NCBI GenBank assembly: GCA_031082425.1
Contig: JAVHLB010000001.1
Span: forward strand, 248,001 to 312,000
Reading direction: 5' to 3'
Length of the DNA: 64,000 nucleotides
DNA from: Candidatus Edwardsbacteria bacterium
Lineage (GTDB): Bacteria > Edwardsbacteria > AC1 > EtOH8
In this document: piece after piece, positions 41,502 to 50,299 of the stretch
Position numbering within the stretch: position 1 is the stretch's first letter
Layout of the letters: each line of letters opens with the position of its first letter
The notes under the pieces: generated by a model
Told to the model about the DNA's origin: nothing
Seen by the model: only the letters and a program-made list of their open reading frames with translations
Database searches by the model: none
Position numbers and translations under genes: made by a program

Positions 41502-42353
41502 ATGCCGAACAGACACCTTAAAGCCGATATGTGGCTGCTGCTGGCCACCTTCTTCTGGGGCGTCACCTTTGTGGCGGTCAAGGACGCCATGCTGTACACC
41601 TCCCCCCTGGTCTTTTTGGGGGTGCGATTCCTGCTGGCCGGGCTGGTGTTGCTGCCGTTCTGTTATACGGGATTGAAAAAACTTTCCCGGGAGGGCTGGC
41701 GCGACGGAATGCTGATCGGGATTTTTCTGTTTGCCGGGTTTGCCTTCCAGACCGTGGGACTGGTTCATACCACCGCCACCCGGTCGGCTTTTATCACCGG
41801 AATGTGCGTGGTGCTGGTGCCATCGCTCTCGGTCTTAATTTTGAAGACCAAAAGCGACGGCTGGCAGATACTGGGGGTGATCATGGCCGCCGCGGGGCTG
41901 TACTTTCTCTCCCGTCCCGAGGCCGGAGGCTTCAACCAGGGGGACCTGCTGACCGGCCTCTGCGCCGTCAGCTTCGCAGTGGAAGTGGTGCTGGTTCAGA
42001 AGTTCACCCAAAAACATCCCCCCCTGGACATGATCATGGTGCAAATAATAACCACCATTGTTCTTTCGGTCCTCTTCGTCGGCATTTTGGAAAAACCGCA
42101 TTGGCACTGGTCACCAAGCCTGCTGCTGGACCTGGCCGTCACCAGCCTGCTGGCCACCGCCGGGGCGCTGGTCATCCAGTTCTACTGGCAGAGAAGGACC
42201 ACCGCCACCAGGGCCGCCATCATCTATACCATGGAGCCCCTGTTTGCGGCGAGTTTTGCCTTTGTGCTTTTCGGCGAGAGGCTGCCGATGGCGGGATGGC
42301 TGGGGGCGGGCATGATCCTGGCGGGGACCCTCACCGCCGAACTGGGAAAATAA
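41502..42353 (+). CDS. EamA/DMT-family transporter, 1
   Basis: 283 residues, ten predicted helices in two five-helix halves of the drug/metabolite transporter fold (EamA repeats at about 8-135 and 148-280). Family members export amino acids, nucleotides or drugs; no substrate clue here. It starts 8 nt after an extended -10 and is likely the first gene of a two-gene unit with its paralogue, 12 nt downstream. Confidence 0.85.
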   Translation: MPNRHLKADMWLLLATFFWGVTFVAVKDAMLYTSPLVFLGVRFLLAGLVLLPFCYTGLKKLSREGWRDGMLIGIFLFAGFAFQTVGLVHTTATRSAFITGMCVVLVPSLSVLILKTKSDGWQILGVIMAAAGLYFLSRPEAGGFNQGDLLTGLCAVSFAVEVVLVQKFTQKHPPLDMIMVQIITTIVLSVLFVGILEKPHWHWSPSLLLDLAVTSLLATAGALVIQFYWQRRTTATRAAIIYTMEPLFAASFAFVLFGERLPMAGWLGAGMILAGTLTAELGK

Positions 42354-42365
42354 TCCGGGAAATAT

Positions 42366-43235
42366 ATGAAAAAAATATTGCTGCTTTTCTTGATGCTGGT
42401 GGTGGTCCTCTCTTGGGGGATTGCTTTTGTGGCCATCAAATATCTGCTGGAGGTTCAGAAATTTTCGGCCATGGGGCTAACCGCTCTGCGGTATGTTCCG
42501 GCGGCGGCGATCGTCCTGGCTGTGATGCTGGTCTTTTATGGCCCCAAAAGGATGCTGGCGGTCTGGGGCAAAGAGTGGCGGGGCATCTTGCTGTACGGAA
42601 TTACCGGCGTCCTGGGATATAATCTGGCCCTCAACTTCGGCGAGACCAGAATTGCAGCCGGAACCGCCAGCCTGATGGTCGGCCTCTCCCCCATCTTCAC
42701 CCTGATCGCCTCCAAGCTGGCCCTGAGGGAAAAGATCACCGCCAGAAAACTGCTGGGGATAATCGTCTCCTTCGCCGGCCTGTTTGCGGTGGTGCGCTGG
42801 GGGACCAGTGACCCCATCAACTTCAACTACCTGTGGGGGGTGCTGATCACACTGGGTGCGCCGATATCCTGGGCAATTTACACCATCGTGGGAAAGCCCA
42901 TGATGAGCCGGGAGGATCCCAGCCTGATAACCATGTCGGCCATATTGTGGGGCAGCCTGCCGCTGGTTTTTTTCATTCCGGGCAATCTGGCCCAGTTGCC
43001 GGCTCCGGCCTGGTGGGCGCTGGCTTTTCTGACCTTGGTGTGCACCATCTTCGGGTTCCTGGTCTGGTCCTGGGCCTTAAAACATACCGAGGCCGCCCGG
43101 CTGGGAGCGGTGGTATACTTGATACCCCTGGTGACCGTGCTGTCTGGCATCTTCCTGTTGGGGGAAAATTTGACCGCCGGACTGGTCATCGGGGGGATGA
43201 TCCTGATCGGCGGGGTGGTGCTGGCCGAAACCTGA
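42366..43235 (+). CDS. EamA/DMT-family transporter, 2
   Basis: 289 residues with the same ten-helix fold and the FGETRIAAGTASLMVGLSP-type pattern in the first half. It shares little close sequence with the transporter in front, so the pair is not a fresh duplication. DMT pairs can act as heterodimers in the small-multidrug-resistance sense, though ten-helix members usually work alone. Weak ribosome site. Confidence 0.85.
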   Translation: MKKILLLFLMLVVVLSWGIAFVAIKYLLEVQKFSAMGLTALRYVPAAAIVLAVMLVFYGPKRMLAVWGKEWRGILLYGITGVLGYNLALNFGETRIAAGTASLMVGLSPIFTLIASKLALREKITARKLLGIIVSFAGLFAVVRWGTSDPINFNYLWGVLITLGAPISWAIYTIVGKPMMSREDPSLITMSAILWGSLPLVFFIPGNLAQLPAPAWWALAFLTLVCTIFGFLVWSWALKHTEAARLGAVVYLIPLVTVLSGIFLLGENLTAGLVIGGMILIGGVVLAET

Positions 43236-43246
43236 TAAATATTCTC

Positions 43247-43275
43247 TTGACCGGGAATATCACCGGCAGTATACT
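43247..43275 (+). promoter_or_regulatory. Sigma70-type promoter
   Basis: TTGACC (43247-43252), 17-bp spacer, TATACT (43270-43275), upstream of the gene at 43327, which has AAGGAGAG before its ATG. Confidence 0.65.
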
Positions 43276-43326
43276 GGTATATACGATGCTTTGTGACCGG
43301 AAAGTTAATATTTTAAGGAGAGATGA

Positions 43327-44013
43327 ATGGCACGAAATATTTTGTGCTGGTTTGCTTTGCTGGTGTGGGGAATGGCTGGTGCCGAAAGTGTCGCCGCCAG
43401 GATCGGATCGGCCGGCGGGGCCGGAAATGGCAACCTGGTCATAGAGGTCGGGAGCATGAAGGGCATTGCCCAAAAGATCGACCGGATCAATGCCGAATTC
43501 AACCCCATGGTCAAGAACTTCAACGAATACACCAATAATCAGACCAAGAAACGCTCCATTAACATCAACCTTCAGGTCGCCAAGGAGAAGGCCCTGGCCC
43601 TTATGGGATCTTTCGCCGAACTGGGCGATGTCCAGTCCAAAAGCTACAGCGAATATCAGAATTATTACGATCCGGAGAACCTGCGGCAGAAGCTGGACAT
43701 ATTCAAAAAATATCTGGAGAGGGCGATCTCTTCCGAAAAACCGGAACCGGAGATCGTCAAGCTGCTGACCCAGCAGATAGAATCGCTGGAGAGCCAGCTG
43801 AGGAGCTCTGCTCAGCTGGACAGCACCCAGGCCTTGATATATGTGACCGTCAAGGAAAAGGGCTATGATAACAACCCCGGACAAACCAGCCCCCGGGATA
43901 AATATCTGCTGGGGTTGCTCTCTGCAATTCTGGCCCTGCTGCTTTTCTTCCTGGGGCTGCTGGCCGGTTGGATAAGGTGCCGGAAGAAGATAATTGCCGA
44001 CCCCAATGTTTGA
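43327..44013 (+). CDS. Uncharacterised exported coiled-coil protein with C-terminal anchor
   Basis: 228 residues. Signal peptide at about 1-22, a helical region at about 45-180 with two coiled-coil stretches, and a membrane helix at about 195-218 followed by a short basic tail. The build (exported coiled coil, then a single anchor near the C-terminus) is like DUF4349-type proteins, but I do not assign a family. It has its own promoter and a perfect-palindrome terminator, so it is a single-gene unit. Function unknown. Confidence 0.6.
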   Translation: MARNILCWFALLVWGMAGAESVAARIGSAGGAGNGNLVIEVGSMKGIAQKIDRINAEFNPMVKNFNEYTNNQTKKRSININLQVAKEKALALMGSFAELGDVQSKSYSEYQNYYDPENLRQKLDIFKKYLERAISSEKPEPEIVKLLTQQIESLESQLRSSAQLDSTQALIYVTVKEKGYDNNPGQTSPRDKYLLGLLSAILALLLFFLGLLAGWIRCRKKIIADPNV

Positions 44014-44026
44014 TGCATCATTGCTG

Positions 44027-44058
44027 AAAAGGGCCTTCCTGCAGGAAGGCCCTTTTAT
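44027..44058. terminator. Bidirectional terminator
   Basis: A 15-base-arm perfect palindrome, AAAAGGGCCTTCCTG and its complement, at 44027-44056, ending in TTTT on both strands. It sits between convergent genes. Confidence 0.9.
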
Positions 44059-44080
44059 CATTTTTGAGACCAACGGTTAT

Positions 44081-46048
44081 TTAAAAACCAAAACATAGAC
44101 CCAAAGCTCCGGCCAGAAACATATTGTTGACATCCAGCGGGCCGGAGTTGGGATCGCTATTGACCAGGAAACCGCCCTTGCCTTCTACCTGTAATCCGAT
44201 GCCGGGGTTAAGATTGAACCTCACCCCCGGCCCGATGGCGACGAACGGGCTGTTCGATTCATAAATTGTGGCATCGTTATATTGGTTCTTCCAGATGATG
44301 GCTCCGGCCTCGGCTGTCAAATAAGGAGTGATCGCGGCTCCCGGAGCAAAGGTATATTTCCCCCAGGCTCCGGCAGCCATAATGGTCGTAAGGTACTCCT
44401 GGGAAGTGGCTCCGGCATTTTTGGCTCCGGCCTGCCCATACCCGCCCAGGACGCCTATCCCGATCTTTTCGGACAGATTGTATCCCACCTTCAGGCCGGC
44501 CAGGAATCCGATCTCACTGTCGTCGAGGTCCCCCCCCAGCAGCTTGATGCCGGCACCAAAGGGCTGCAGCTCATAACGATTGAGAGGCGAAGAGACCACA
44601 CTGAAAGACATCGAGGTGATATTGCCGGCCCGATCGGTAGAAGTAACTATTATGTTATTTATTCCCGGGGTCAGTTTTAGGGGTTGAGAAAACCCGCCGT
44701 CATTTTGGGTTGATAATGCCTGCCCGTTGATGGTAACTACTGCTTTATACTCGCTCAGGCCGGCGACAAGAGTGGTAGCAGATGGAATTTTCTGATCGGG
44801 TCGCGGGTTTTTTATCTCCAGTTGCGGATTATCTAGCTTCCGGGATAGATACAACACCCGGCTGGGCCAGGGCTGGCCCTCAAATCCTATAGAATCTATC
44901 GCCGTCAATGACCAGTAGATCTTGTCGGTCTTTGGAGGAGCCATTTTAAAGCTGTCGCCGGACACAACGGCGTCAGCCAGTACCTCGTTCTGATCAACAT
45001 CCTGCCAGACCAGGAGGTGGGCCTTAATATCAGCCGGCTTGCTCCAATGATAAGTGATGGAACGGGTCCGGTCCGGATTATAAAAGAAAGTATCATTGGC
45101 CGCCGGGGATCTGGGGAACGGCGGAGCCGGCAGGTCCACCGGGGGTTCCGGCTGCTGTCCGTAACGACAAAGGCACCCCTTGCCCGAAGGGACCTCCTTC
45201 TCCATGGAGCCGGCTGTCTGCCCCTGCCAGGATATATTGCTTTCCCAGACAGAGAGCAGGGCGGTCCGGTCGGGCTTTTGCTCCACGATGAATTCCGTGC
45301 CCCGGATGCCGGCCACTGCGGTGGGGGTGGTCACCGAAAAGCGTTCCCGGGTGTTCCGGAGCTTTGCCACCTTGGAGAGGGTGCGTCCGGTCAAAAGCTT
45401 GAGCTCGGTGTCTCCGGCCCCCTCCTTTTCGCTCCAGGACTGCTTGGTGATCACAACATCCGATCTGGGAAGCACCTTGATCCTGGTGCCGTTGTCGAAG
45501 GTGATCTCGGCCCGGCCCAGCGAGTCGGTCACCACCTCATCCTGTATGGTAAGCACCTGGTCCAGCACCGCCGGTTGCCAGCTGCTGATGCCTTGTTTGC
45601 GGGTGAAGACATTGCCCTGGATGTATGAAAGCCGGGCGGTCCTGATCTTGGAAAGTATGGTGATCTCCACCCGGCGGTTCCGGGCCCGGTATTCGGCGGT
45701 CAGGTTGGGAACCAGGGGAAAAAGGTCCCCGTAGCCCTTGGCAACCAGCTGCGATGCCGGAATACGATGCCGGGAGATCAGGTAACGCCTGGCTGCTTCG
45801 GCCCGTTGCTGGGACAACCGCTGATTGGCTCGGGATCCCCCAACATTGTCGGTGTGTCCGGCAACCTCTATCTTGGCTCCGGAGTTCTTTAAAAATTCCG
45901 CCAGGGAATCCAGGGCCGGATAGGTTCTGGGGTCTATGCTGGCCCGTCCGGTGCGGAACTGGATGTTGGAGAATTCGAATTTAATGGCCTGCCCCCAGGA
46001 CAGGCAGAAAGAAATCAGGACCAGTGCCGACATAATTATTTTTTTCAT
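44081..46048 (-). CDS. OmpA-FecR-beta-barrel chimeric outer-membrane protein
   Basis: About 655 residues from the ATG at 46048 (GGAGGAC 8 nt upstream; another ATG lies six bases before). Signal peptide at about 1-20, an OmpA-family peptidoglycan-binding domain (about 25-120) with the VAGHTDNVGG and NRRVEI motifs, a FecR domain (about 145-255) with VTTPTAVAGIRGTEF, a middle part with Ig-like beta segments (to about 470) and a C-terminal barrel-like domain (about 480-655). The order is the reverse of usual OmpA proteins, which put the barrel first. The likely role is to tie the outer membrane to peptidoglycan. Confidence 0.82.
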   Translation of the reverse strand: MKKIIMSALVLISFCLSWGQAIKFEFSNIQFRTGRASIDPRTYPALDSLAEFLKNSGAKIEVAGHTDNVGGSRANQRLSQQRAEAARRYLISRHRIPASQLVAKGYGDLFPLVPNLTAEYRARNRRVEITILSKIRTARLSYIQGNVFTRKQGISSWQPAVLDQVLTIQDEVVTDSLGRAEITFDNGTRIKVLPRSDVVITKQSWSEKEGAGDTELKLLTGRTLSKVAKLRNTRERFSVTTPTAVAGIRGTEFIVEQKPDRTALLSVWESNISWQGQTAGSMEKEVPSGKGCLCRYGQQPEPPVDLPAPPFPRSPAANDTFFYNPDRTRSITYHWSKPADIKAHLLVWQDVDQNEVLADAVVSGDSFKMAPPKTDKIYWSLTAIDSIGFEGQPWPSRVLYLSRKLDNPQLEIKNPRPDQKIPSATTLVAGLSEYKAVVTINGQALSTQNDGGFSQPLKLTPGINNIIVTSTDRAGNITSMSFSVVSSPLNRYELQPFGAGIKLLGGDLDDSEIGFLAGLKVGYNLSEKIGIGVLGGYGQAGAKNAGATSQEYLTTIMAAGAWGKYTFAPGAAITPYLTAEAGAIIWKNQYNDATIYESNSPFVAIGPGVRFNLNPGIGLQVEGKGGFLVNSDPNSGPLDVNNMFLAGALGLCFGF

Positions 46049-46124
46049 GACCATGTCCTCCAAATTATAACTGAAAACGAACACAATTATATTACAAGAA
46101 AATGCCCCAGATATCAAGTTGAAA

Positions 46125-48050
46125 TTAATGGGCAGCAGGTTTTGCTTTCTTCAGGTGAATCAGCAGCATACTAATATCTGCCGGGGACACCCCCGATATT
46201 CTCGAGGCCTGGCCCAGGCTGAGGGGTTTAAGTCTCTGCAGTTTCTGGCGGGCTTCGGTGGAAAGGCCATAAACCAGAGCATAATCAAAGTCGTTCGACA
46301 GCACCATATTTTCCAGCCCCCTCATCCTCAGGGCCTCATCCTGCTGGCGTTTGGCATATCCGCCGTATTTAAGTTCCAACTCCACCTTTTCAAAAACCGT
46401 CCGGTCGTAATCCGGGCGATACTGGTCCAATGGCAGCAGATCATCGTAAGTCACCTCGGGACGTTTCAATAATTCGGCCAGGCTGGCTGGCTGGCTGATG
46501 GGCGAGGTTCCCAGTCGCTCAAGAATAGCATTGGCATCGACCGGCAGGGCTTTTTCCAGGCGAAGGCGCTGGATCTCGGCCTCCACCCTGCTCTGGGTTC
46601 TTTGGAAAGCGGTCCAGCTGTCCTCGGTGACAAGGCCCAGCCCATAGCCGTAAGCCAGCAGCCTCTGATCAGCGTTGTCCTGGCGCAATAACAGCCGGTA
46701 TTCGGCCCGGGAGGTGAACATCCGGTATGGCTCCTCGGTTCCCTTGGTGACCAGGTCATCTATCAAAACGCCGATATAGGCCTGGTCTCTTCGCAGAATG
46801 AAGGGATCGCTCCCCAAAACCTTTTGAGCGGCATTGATCCCGGCCATCAGCCCCTGGGCCGCGGCCTCCTCGTACCCCGAAGTGCCGTTGATCTGGCCGG
46901 CCAGGTACAGTCCGGATATCAGTTTGGTCTCAAGGGTGGGAAACAACTGGGTGGGAAAAACAAAATCATATTCTATGGCGTAGCCCGGCCGGGTTATTTT
47001 AGCATTCTCCAGGCCTTTTATTGAACGGATCATCTTCTCCTGAACTTCCTCGGGCAGGGAGGAAGAGATGCCGTTAAGGTACAGCTCATTGGTATTGAGG
47101 CCCTCGGGCTCGATAAAAACCTGATGTCCCTGGCGCTCGGAGAAGCGAACCACCTTGTCCTCGATAGAGGGACAATATCTGGGGCCGATGCCCGTTATCC
47201 GGCCGGAGTAAAGGGCCGAGCGGGAAAGATTGTCCCGGATTATCTGGTGGGTTACGGGGTTGGTGTAGGTGAGGTAGCAGGGAAGCTGAAGCAGCGCCGG
47301 CCAGACCCTTCTTTTCTGATCGGTGCGCTGGTTGATGACCTCGTAAATCCTGGTCTGCTGGGAGAAGGGGAGCGGGTCGGGGTCGCCGGGCTGTTCGGAC
47401 ATTGCGGAAAAGTCTACGCTTTGAGAATTAACCCGGGCCGGGGTTCCGGTCTTAAGCCGGCCCATCTCCAGTCCGGATAATTTTAGAGAATCTGATAATT
47501 TTCGGGCCGGGAATTCCCCCGCCCGGCCGGCCGGGAAGGACCGGTCTCCTATATGGATCAGACCGTTAAGAAAAGTGCCGGTGGCCACGATCACTGCCTG
47601 GGCAAAAAACTCCTGGCCGCTTTCGGTCCGCACGCCGGTCGCATACTTTTTACCGGACCGCTCCTCTAATATAATATCATCAACCAAGGCCTGCCGCAGC
47701 TCCAAATTCGGCAGGTTCTCCAGAAGATGCTTGGCTTCGGCCGAATAAAGCGGCCGGTCACATTGAGCCCGGAGAGACCAGACAGCAGGCCCCTTGCCTT
47801 TGTTCAGCATCCGGAACTGTATCCCCGACAAGTCGGCCAGCCGGCCCATAACGCCGCCCAGAGCATCGATCTCTTTTACCAAATGGCTCTTAGCCAATCC
47901 GCCGATTGACGGATTGCATGACATCCACCCGATGCGGTCCAGGGTGATGCTGAATAGAGCAGTGTTCAGCCCCATGCCGGTGCAAGCCACCGATGCCTCT
48001 ATGCCGGCATGGCCCCCGCCAATGATTATAATATCAAAGGTTTTGTCCAT
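46125..48050 (-). CDS. mnmG: tRNA uridine-5-carboxymethylaminomethyl modification enzyme MnmG (GidA)
   Basis: 641 residues, the full family length. The FAD-binding motif GGGHAGIEA is at about 11-19, conserved motifs MSCNPSIGG (about 43) and GRITGIGPRYCPSIEDK (about 280), and a helical C-terminal domain. With MnmE it adds carboxymethylaminomethyl to the wobble uridine of certain tRNAs. It is upstream of rsmG, parA, parB in the usual order though 8 kb of other genes stand between. Confidence 0.95.
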   Translation of the reverse strand: MDKTFDIIIIGGGHAGIEASVACTGMGLNTALFSITLDRIGWMSCNPSIGGLAKSHLVKEIDALGGVMGRLADLSGIQFRMLNKGKGPAVWSLRAQCDRPLYSAEAKHLLENLPNLELRQALVDDIILEERSGKKYATGVRTESGQEFFAQAVIVATGTFLNGLIHIGDRSFPAGRAGEFPARKLSDSLKLSGLEMGRLKTGTPARVNSQSVDFSAMSEQPGDPDPLPFSQQTRIYEVINQRTDQKRRVWPALLQLPCYLTYTNPVTHQIIRDNLSRSALYSGRITGIGPRYCPSIEDKVVRFSERQGHQVFIEPEGLNTNELYLNGISSSLPEEVQEKMIRSIKGLENAKITRPGYAIEYDFVFPTQLFPTLETKLISGLYLAGQINGTSGYEEAAAQGLMAGINAAQKVLGSDPFILRRDQAYIGVLIDDLVTKGTEEPYRMFTSRAEYRLLLRQDNADQRLLAYGYGLGLVTEDSWTAFQRTQSRVEAEIQRLRLEKALPVDANAILERLGTSPISQPASLAELLKRPEVTYDDLLPLDQYRPDYDRTVFEKVELELKYGGYAKRQQDEALRMRGLENMVLSNDFDYALVYGLSTEARQKLQRLKPLSLGQASRISGVSPADISMLLIHLKKAKPAAH

Positions 48051-48142
48051 AAATTAATAATATTTATAATACAAAGCGACACAATAAGTTAGATGCAATC
48101 ATAAAATATCTGAACTATACCTGAACCATGATAACATATTGA

Positions 48143-48171
48143 TTGTCTAATATCAATATCAATGTTATAAT
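48143..48171 (+). promoter_or_regulatory. Sigma70-type promoter with extended -10
   Basis: TTGTCT (48143-48148), 17-bp spacer and TATAAT (48166-48171) preceded by TGT, so an extended -10; about 95 bp upstream of the ATG at 48267. Confidence 0.65.
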
Positions 48172-48266
48172 TATGTTTGGGAACCTTATTAATAATGGGC
48201 AACTCTAATGTAATATTACAAGCAATAACTGGCAACCAACCCGTAATTTATAAGGAGGTTCATAAA

Positions 48267-48773
48267 ATGAAGAAATTCATCATGCTTTTGCTGCCGATCT
48301 TAACTTTTTCTCTGGCCTTGACCACATTAGCTTTGGCCGAAGAGGGCGACAGCCTGAAGGTGAAAAATGAGATCAAAACCAAAAACCAGGGCGAGGAGAT
48401 CCAATTGAGGGTTCGCACTGAAGAGGGCCAAAAGGGACAGGGCGAAATGATCCAGACCAGAACCAGGGAAGAGAAGAAACTGGCCGAGGGAGATTCTGTC
48501 GAGGCAAAGGAACAGAACAAGGTCCGCACCCAGAATAAAGGCCAGGACCAGAAGATCCGCACTCGCACCGAGGAAGGCGACAAGGGCCAGGGCGAAATGA
48601 CCCAGACCAGATATCGTGACGAGGATGGGGATGGTATATCCGATTCCACCCAGACCAAGGAGCAAACCAGAACCCGTACCCGAAAAAAGGACGGAAAGGA
48701 TGATGATATGACCCCCAAGGGCGGGGCCAATGGCAAGAAGGGCAGCAGCACAACCACCGGGCGGGGACGGTAG
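48267..48773 (+). CDS. Secreted, highly charged repeat protein
   Basis: 168 residues with a signal peptide (about 1-22) and a mature part made almost wholly of K, E, D, Q, R, T and G, with few hydrophobics. A segment of about 22 residues is duplicated: RTEEGQKGQGEMIQTRTRE at about 46-64 and RTEEGDKGQGEMTQTRYRDE at about 94-113. A DGDGISD motif of calcium-binding, thrombospondin-3 type lies at about 114-120. The charge and repeats suggest a disordered or calcium-linked periplasmic protein. AAGGAGG precedes the ATG. No family recognised. Confidence 0.7.
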   Translation: MKKFIMLLLPILTFSLALTTLALAEEGDSLKVKNEIKTKNQGEEIQLRVRTEEGQKGQGEMIQTRTREEKKLAEGDSVEAKEQNKVRTQNKGQDQKIRTRTEEGDKGQGEMTQTRYRDEDGDGISDSTQTKEQTRTRTRKKDGKDDDMTPKGGANGKKGSSTTTGRGR

Positions 48774-48790
48774 ATCGGCACTTAATAATG

Positions 48791-48821
48791 AAGCGCAGGA
48801 CTTAATTTGCCTGCGCTTTTC
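48791..48821 (+). terminator. Terminator of the charged repeat protein gene
   Basis: A 9-bp perfect stem AAGCGCAGG / CCTGCGCTT (48791-48799 and 48810-48818) followed by TTC. Confidence 0.75.
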
Positions 48822-48856
48822 TTGCTTTGTGGCATCATATTTAAGGAAGACGAATC

Positions 48857-49972
48857 ATGAGGAATTTACAATTCTATATTACCGGGATAATCACAATAGT
48901 TTTATCAGGAACCTTGTTTGCTCAGTTCAAAGGAAGCATCGGGGTGAGCGGCGAATACGATAGCAATGCCTATAATGATTCCTATGGAGGAGGCAGCATG
49001 GTCGGAACCGCCTTTCTAGACCTCACCTCAGATATTGACATGAAATTAGCCGGGATGGTGCTGGGAGCTGATTATTCCGGCAGCTACAGCGCCTACCTCA
49101 GCTATCTGGGCATCAATCAAAACGACCATTTGCTGAAAATGATCCTGTGGCGGAATTTGGGAAAAGATGGTTTCGTTGGTTTGGGTGGCGCTTATAGCCT
49201 TCAATTCAATGCTGCGGACCGCTCGGCTTATGATACCAATAATTTTAAAGTTATCGGCGAGACAAAAATATATATTGCTCAACCGGTGCTGTTAAAAGCG
49301 GACGGGGCCCTGGGGAGATATCAATATAAGAATTTGCCAAAATATGACTTTGATCAATCAATAGCAAACCTATCTATAAATTTATTTCTTCCTACCCGGA
49401 GCGGTTTGACAATTTTAGCAGGATATAAAAAGTACGATTTCTCTCCATTGCCTGCCGACAGCCAGGTTCCAGTGAATATTACCAACCTGTCGCCGGGTTG
49501 CCGTGTTAGCCAGGGGTTTGGATCAAATGTCGGCCTTTCCCTGGAATACTCTTATTTAACAAACCAGGTGACCACCGCTGATCCTTATTACATGCCCGAT
49601 ACTTTGCTGAACGAGGTGAATGATTATTTTGATTATTCCGGCGGCCGGGTGGGGGCAAAAATAACTTTAAAACTAGAACCCGCCGGGAAAGTGGCCCTTT
49701 GGACCAACCATACCAGCAGAAGTTATGACAAGCTTGACGCCTATAGCCTTCCGGCAGCGGATAATGCCAGCATACTGACCAGACAAAGCTTGGGGACCGT
49801 CCGGCTGGATCGAGAGACTGTTTTGGGAATAGACTACACCGCTCCGTTATCAGAAGGCGCAAACAGCCTAGATTTGGAGGCGGGGGTTAGCTATGCCAAC
49901 AATTCATCCAACGATCAACTCTATAATTATAAAAAACTCCTGGCATATGCTGGGATTAACTATAATTTTTAA
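48857..49972 (+). CDS. Uncharacterised outer-membrane beta-barrel protein
   Basis: 371 residues. Signal peptide at about 1-22, then many alternating strands with Gly and aromatic residues (GVSGEYDSNAYNDS, YLGINQNDH), ending in INYNF, a barrel-like end. The resemblance to porin-like cell-surface proteins is by pattern only. AAGGAAG precedes the ATG. The 65-residue GspE-N-like gene follows at 12 nt. Confidence 0.65.
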   Translation: MRNLQFYITGIITIVLSGTLFAQFKGSIGVSGEYDSNAYNDSYGGGSMVGTAFLDLTSDIDMKLAGMVLGADYSGSYSAYLSYLGINQNDHLLKMILWRNLGKDGFVGLGGAYSLQFNAADRSAYDTNNFKVIGETKIYIAQPVLLKADGALGRYQYKNLPKYDFDQSIANLSINLFLPTRSGLTILAGYKKYDFSPLPADSQVPVNITNLSPGCRVSQGFGSNVGLSLEYSYLTNQVTTADPYYMPDTLLNEVNDYFDYSGGRVGAKITLKLEPAGKVALWTNHTSRSYDKLDAYSLPAADNASILTRQSLGTVRLDRETVLGIDYTAPLSEGANSLDLEAGVSYANNSSNDQLYNYKKLLAYAGINYNF

Positions 49973-49984
49973 AAGGGCACAGCC

Positions 49985-50182
49985 ATGAAAAGGAACAAAA
50001 AGCTGTTGGGGGAAATAATGATGACCCACGGGTTCATCTCGGTGGAACACATAATCCAGGCCAGATATAAACAGATCAACGATTCTTCAAAAAAGATCGG
50101 GGAGTGCTTGGTAGAGATGGGATGCATTAACCGACAACAGTTGGCGTATGCCATAAGGGAGCAAAACCCGGAGCAAAGATAA
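49985..50182 (+). CDS. Stand-alone GspE/MshEN-type N-terminal domain protein
   Basis: 65 residues: the pattern LLGEIMMTHGFISVEHIIQAR ... KIGECLVEMGCINRQQLAYAI matches one repeat of the N-terminal domain of type II secretion and pilus ATPases (GspE/PilB/MshE), which in some proteins binds c-di-GMP. Here it stands alone. No secretion ATPase is adjacent; a role as a small regulator is inference. It is translated 12 nt after the beta-barrel gene. Confidence 0.6.
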   Translation: MKRNKKLLGEIMMTHGFISVEHIIQARYKQINDSSKKIGECLVEMGCINRQQLAYAIREQNPEQR

Positions 50183-50203
50183 ACACGGTTCCCGAATACG
50201 GAA

Positions 50204-50219
50204 TGTTTCACGTGAAACA
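50204..50219. promoter_or_regulatory. parS: parS centromere-like site, perfect
   Basis: TGTTTCACGTGAAACA, identical to the chromosomal parS consensus bound by ParB; the palindrome extends one more base on each side (ATGTTTCACG...). Confidence 0.92.
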
Positions 50220-50248
50220 TTCCCCAGATAACACAAACCATTAACGTT

Positions 50249-50282
50249 CAACTCTCCTGCAAACCAGGCCGCAGGAGAGTTG
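50249..50282. repeat. Hairpin between the two parS sites
   Basis: A 12-bp perfect stem CAACTCTCCTGC / GCAGGAGAGTTG with a 10-base loop; no T-tract, so not a plain terminator. Confidence 0.6.
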
Positions 50283-50283
50283 T

Positions 50284-50299
50284 TGTTCCACGTGAAACA
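50284..50299. promoter_or_regulatory. parS: parS site, one mismatch
   Basis: TGTTCCACGTGAAACA, one base from the consensus (C for T at position 5). It lies 64 bp from the perfect site. Confidence 0.85.

Noticed and set aside
50249..50282. Hairpin between parS sites as a terminator
   Set aside because: No T-tract follows on either strand.
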